The translations under genes were made by a program, and so were the position numbers. From positions 372,001 to 436,000 of the forward strand of contig CAWJEJ010000005.1 in assembly GCA_963841855.1 (NCBI GenBank): 64,000 bases of DNA, given 5' to 3'. This DNA comes from CAXBBB01 sp963841855. Lineage in GTDB: Bacteria > Bacteroidota > Rhodothermia > Rhodothermales > BA12. Below, piece by piece: positions 62,517 to 64,000 of the stretch (position 1 is its first letter; every line of letters starts with the position of its first letter). The notes under the pieces are model-generated. The model was not told the origin of the DNA, did no database searches, and worked only from the letters and a program-made list of their open reading frames with translations.

Positions 62517-64000
62517 CCTCCCGGTAAGCCCGGCCCCTTCGGGGGTCGGGCTTGCTTTGTTTATACCGCTCGCAGATAGCGTAGGGGCCGATAACAGCGC
62601 CAAAACGTTCGACGGCTGAGGGGTTCGACATCCCGACGTTTCGACGATCAGCCCAGAAGGGAAGATCGAACCCACCAGCGCGCTCTTTCCTTCGATGGGC
62701 GCGCGCTTCCACGCTTCGTCGAGACTGCCCAGCAGGCCGACGCCCCAGCCCACCGCTTCGACGTTGGCTCCGCGCAGCGCTTCGATCTCTCGGACGCCGT
62801 CGGCGACGCGCTGCAATTCGCCGTGGTAGCGGTCCGTCGCGCGGGCGTGGGCCTCGGGTCCGAGCTTGCCTGATATAAAGAGGTCATCGGCGGCGTCGAG
62901 CTGCTCCTGCACCTCTCCCCTCTTGCGCGTCAGAACGGACAGGCGGGCCGACGCACCTGCGCTGCGCTCCTCGACGACCTCGCTCAGGATCGCCCGGAAG
63001 AGCCGCATCACCGGAGCGCTCAGGCTGACCGAGCGCAGGTAGCCGCTGAACTGCTCGTGCGCGTCGTCGGCCTTGATCCTGAACGCGCCTTTGCCCCTAC
63101 CGTGGTAGTACCAGACGCGGTAGCCGTGGCGACTCTTCGACCCGGATCCGCCGAGCCGTGCGCCCGTCGACGGATTGAGCAGGTGACGGCGTAGCGGAAG
63201 CTCCTCGACGAGCTTCGTCTTGGTCCGCCGCGCGTCCGACTGGAAGCGCAGCTGCGCGCGGTCGAACGTCGCCTGGCTCACGAGCGCGTCGTGCATTCCG
63301 TCGACCCAGTGCTCGCGGATGCCCTGTGCGGCGTCGGGTTTGACGTGGACCTCGCCCAAGTACGCGCGGTTCTGGAGCATCTGGGCGAACCGGAACGGGC
63401 TGCGCCATCAGCATCTTGCCGTCGGGCCTGCGAAGCGTCTTGCGGATCGCGTCGATCGACAGGTCGCCGGCGGCGGCGAGGTCGAACGCGTCGCGTACCA
63501 GGTGGGCCGTGTCCGGGTCGGGGACGATGTAGGGTTTGCCCCTGTCGTCGTAGCGCTTCACGTAGCCGGTCGGAGCGGTCTGAATCCAGCGGCCTTCCAT
63601 GTGCGCACGCTGCACGCCTCGGCGGATGTTGAGCGCGCGCCGCCGGTTCTCGGCCTCGGGCATCCCGATGTAGAGCATGACGAGCGGCACTTGCTCGGGC
63701 ACGCTCCAGTCGATGGGCTGCTCGGCGGCTTGCACTTCGACGCCGAGCGCGTCGAGCTGCCGGATGGTGACGAGCGCGTCGGTGGCGTCGCGGGAGAAGC
63801 GGCGAGTAGTCCTTGAATAGGACGAGGCCGCACGCATGGCCATCCGTGCGAAGCCACTCCATCATGCGCTGCCATCCGGGGCGGGTGGAGAATGACTCGC
63901 CCACGCCCGCGCGGCTCTTGGCGCTGACGCCCTCGTCGCGGAACGTGGCGGCTACGTCAACGCCTCGGCTTCGGCACCACTGGCGAAGCATCGCCTCCTG
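62457..64000 (-). pseudogene. Serine recombinase (resolvase/Recombinase family), two frameshifts, 5' partial
   Basis: Three overlapping minus frames join into one protein. The N-terminal resolvase part (RDEGVSAKS, then WQRMMEWLRTDGHACGLVLF) breaks at ~63800-63804 by one base. It resumes as RFSRDATDALVTIRQLDALG through the Recombinase domain (YVKRYDDRGKPYIVPD), and breaks again near 63400-63407. The last part runs SPFRFAQMLQNRAYLGEVHV through a coiled coil (LTRKRGEVQEQLDAADDL) to SIFPSGLIVETSG. The catalytic Ser lies beyond the window. The zinc-ribbon region (LNPSTGARLGGS, YYHGRGKGAF) lacks all four Cys. The last ~20 codons read into the tmRNA 3' end. It is either decayed or carries sequencing errors. 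Confidence 0.82.
62526..62561 (+). terminator. Intrinsic terminator after tmRNA
   Basis: AAGCCCGGCCCC / GGGGTCGGGCTT with TTCG tetraloop, followed by GCTTTGTTT. It lies ten bases after the mature tmRNA end and within the tail of the opposing recombinase frame. Confidence 0.85.

Noticed and set aside
62457..62540. Peptide ending CRESNPGPSERTKQ as a genuine recombinase C-terminus
   Set aside because: These codons are the reverse strand of the tmRNA T arm and acceptor, a well-known artefact next to tRNA-like genes; kept only as the open frame's nominal end.

Overview
The window is about 64 kb of GC-rich, densely coding bacterial chromosome. Gene content points to the Bacteroidota/Rhodothermota side of the tree. 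The evidence is a DUF5687-type ABC permease, a 30-residue AURKAIP1/COX24-like ribosomal protein, a TonB-dependent receptor with an N-terminal carboxypeptidase-regulatory-like domain, a long-tailed bS16, and start regions that carry TAnnTTTG-like boxes instead of Shine-Dalgarno sequences. The lineage call is inference from content; there is no rRNA here to confirm it.

Layout. 1-8890: RNase R (5' end outside the window), an ABC exporter pair, an NSS-family Na+ symporter, two small envelope proteins and PurF. 8901-14958: gamma-glutamyltransferase coupled to a GT-C membrane glycosyltransferase, then an SSS symporter, an NTF2-like protein and CsaA. 15107-21384: an all-minus-strand block with a YegI-type kinase, PP2C phosphatase and vWA protein (a TerY-P-like triad), an esterase, a tandem TerB-like protein and a PD-(D/E)XK-like protein. 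21515-27186: GcvT, FtsK, PurK, PurE. 27431-34350 (minus): the translation/SRP cluster ffh-rpsP-rimM-trmD-rplS, followed by an MqnA-like protein, smpB and tyrS. 34595-42112: folate cyclo-ligase, PspC, a coupled PrsW-MmcQ-pseudouridine synthase set, a dolichol-kinase-like protein, a lipase, a polysaccharide deacetylase and an HD phosphohydrolase. 42285-50487: two hybrid histidine kinases (one a LOV photoreceptor), Hpt, DapF, PhoH, a methyltransferase-like protein and a divergent ferrochelatase. 50692-57040: ATP-dependent DNA ligase coupled to an Nei/Fpg glycosylase, a TPP-riboswitch-controlled TonB receptor and a lipoprotein. 57048-62095: a TPR-like protein, BirA, CoaX, Udk, YaaA, YtxH, the COX24-like mini-protein, a candidate sRNA and a lipoprotein. 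62149-64000: tmRNA (tag ANDYSYALAA) and, abutting its 3' end, a frameshifted serine recombinase that probably marks the edge of an integrated element.

The most distinctive layer is non-coding. At least six families of dispersed, mostly palindromic repeats sit between genes. One copy lies inside a reading frame and another supplies the purK start codon. Several start codons sit 3-6 nt after a -7-like box, suggesting leaderless transcripts, and many adjacent genes overlap as ATGA or GTGA. The best candidate for a less-described system is the kinase/phosphatase/vWA triad with the TerB-like and nuclease-like genes upstream. tmRNA and SmpB (trans-translation), RNase R, and Ffh with the ribosomal genes together make translation and its quality control a strong theme.
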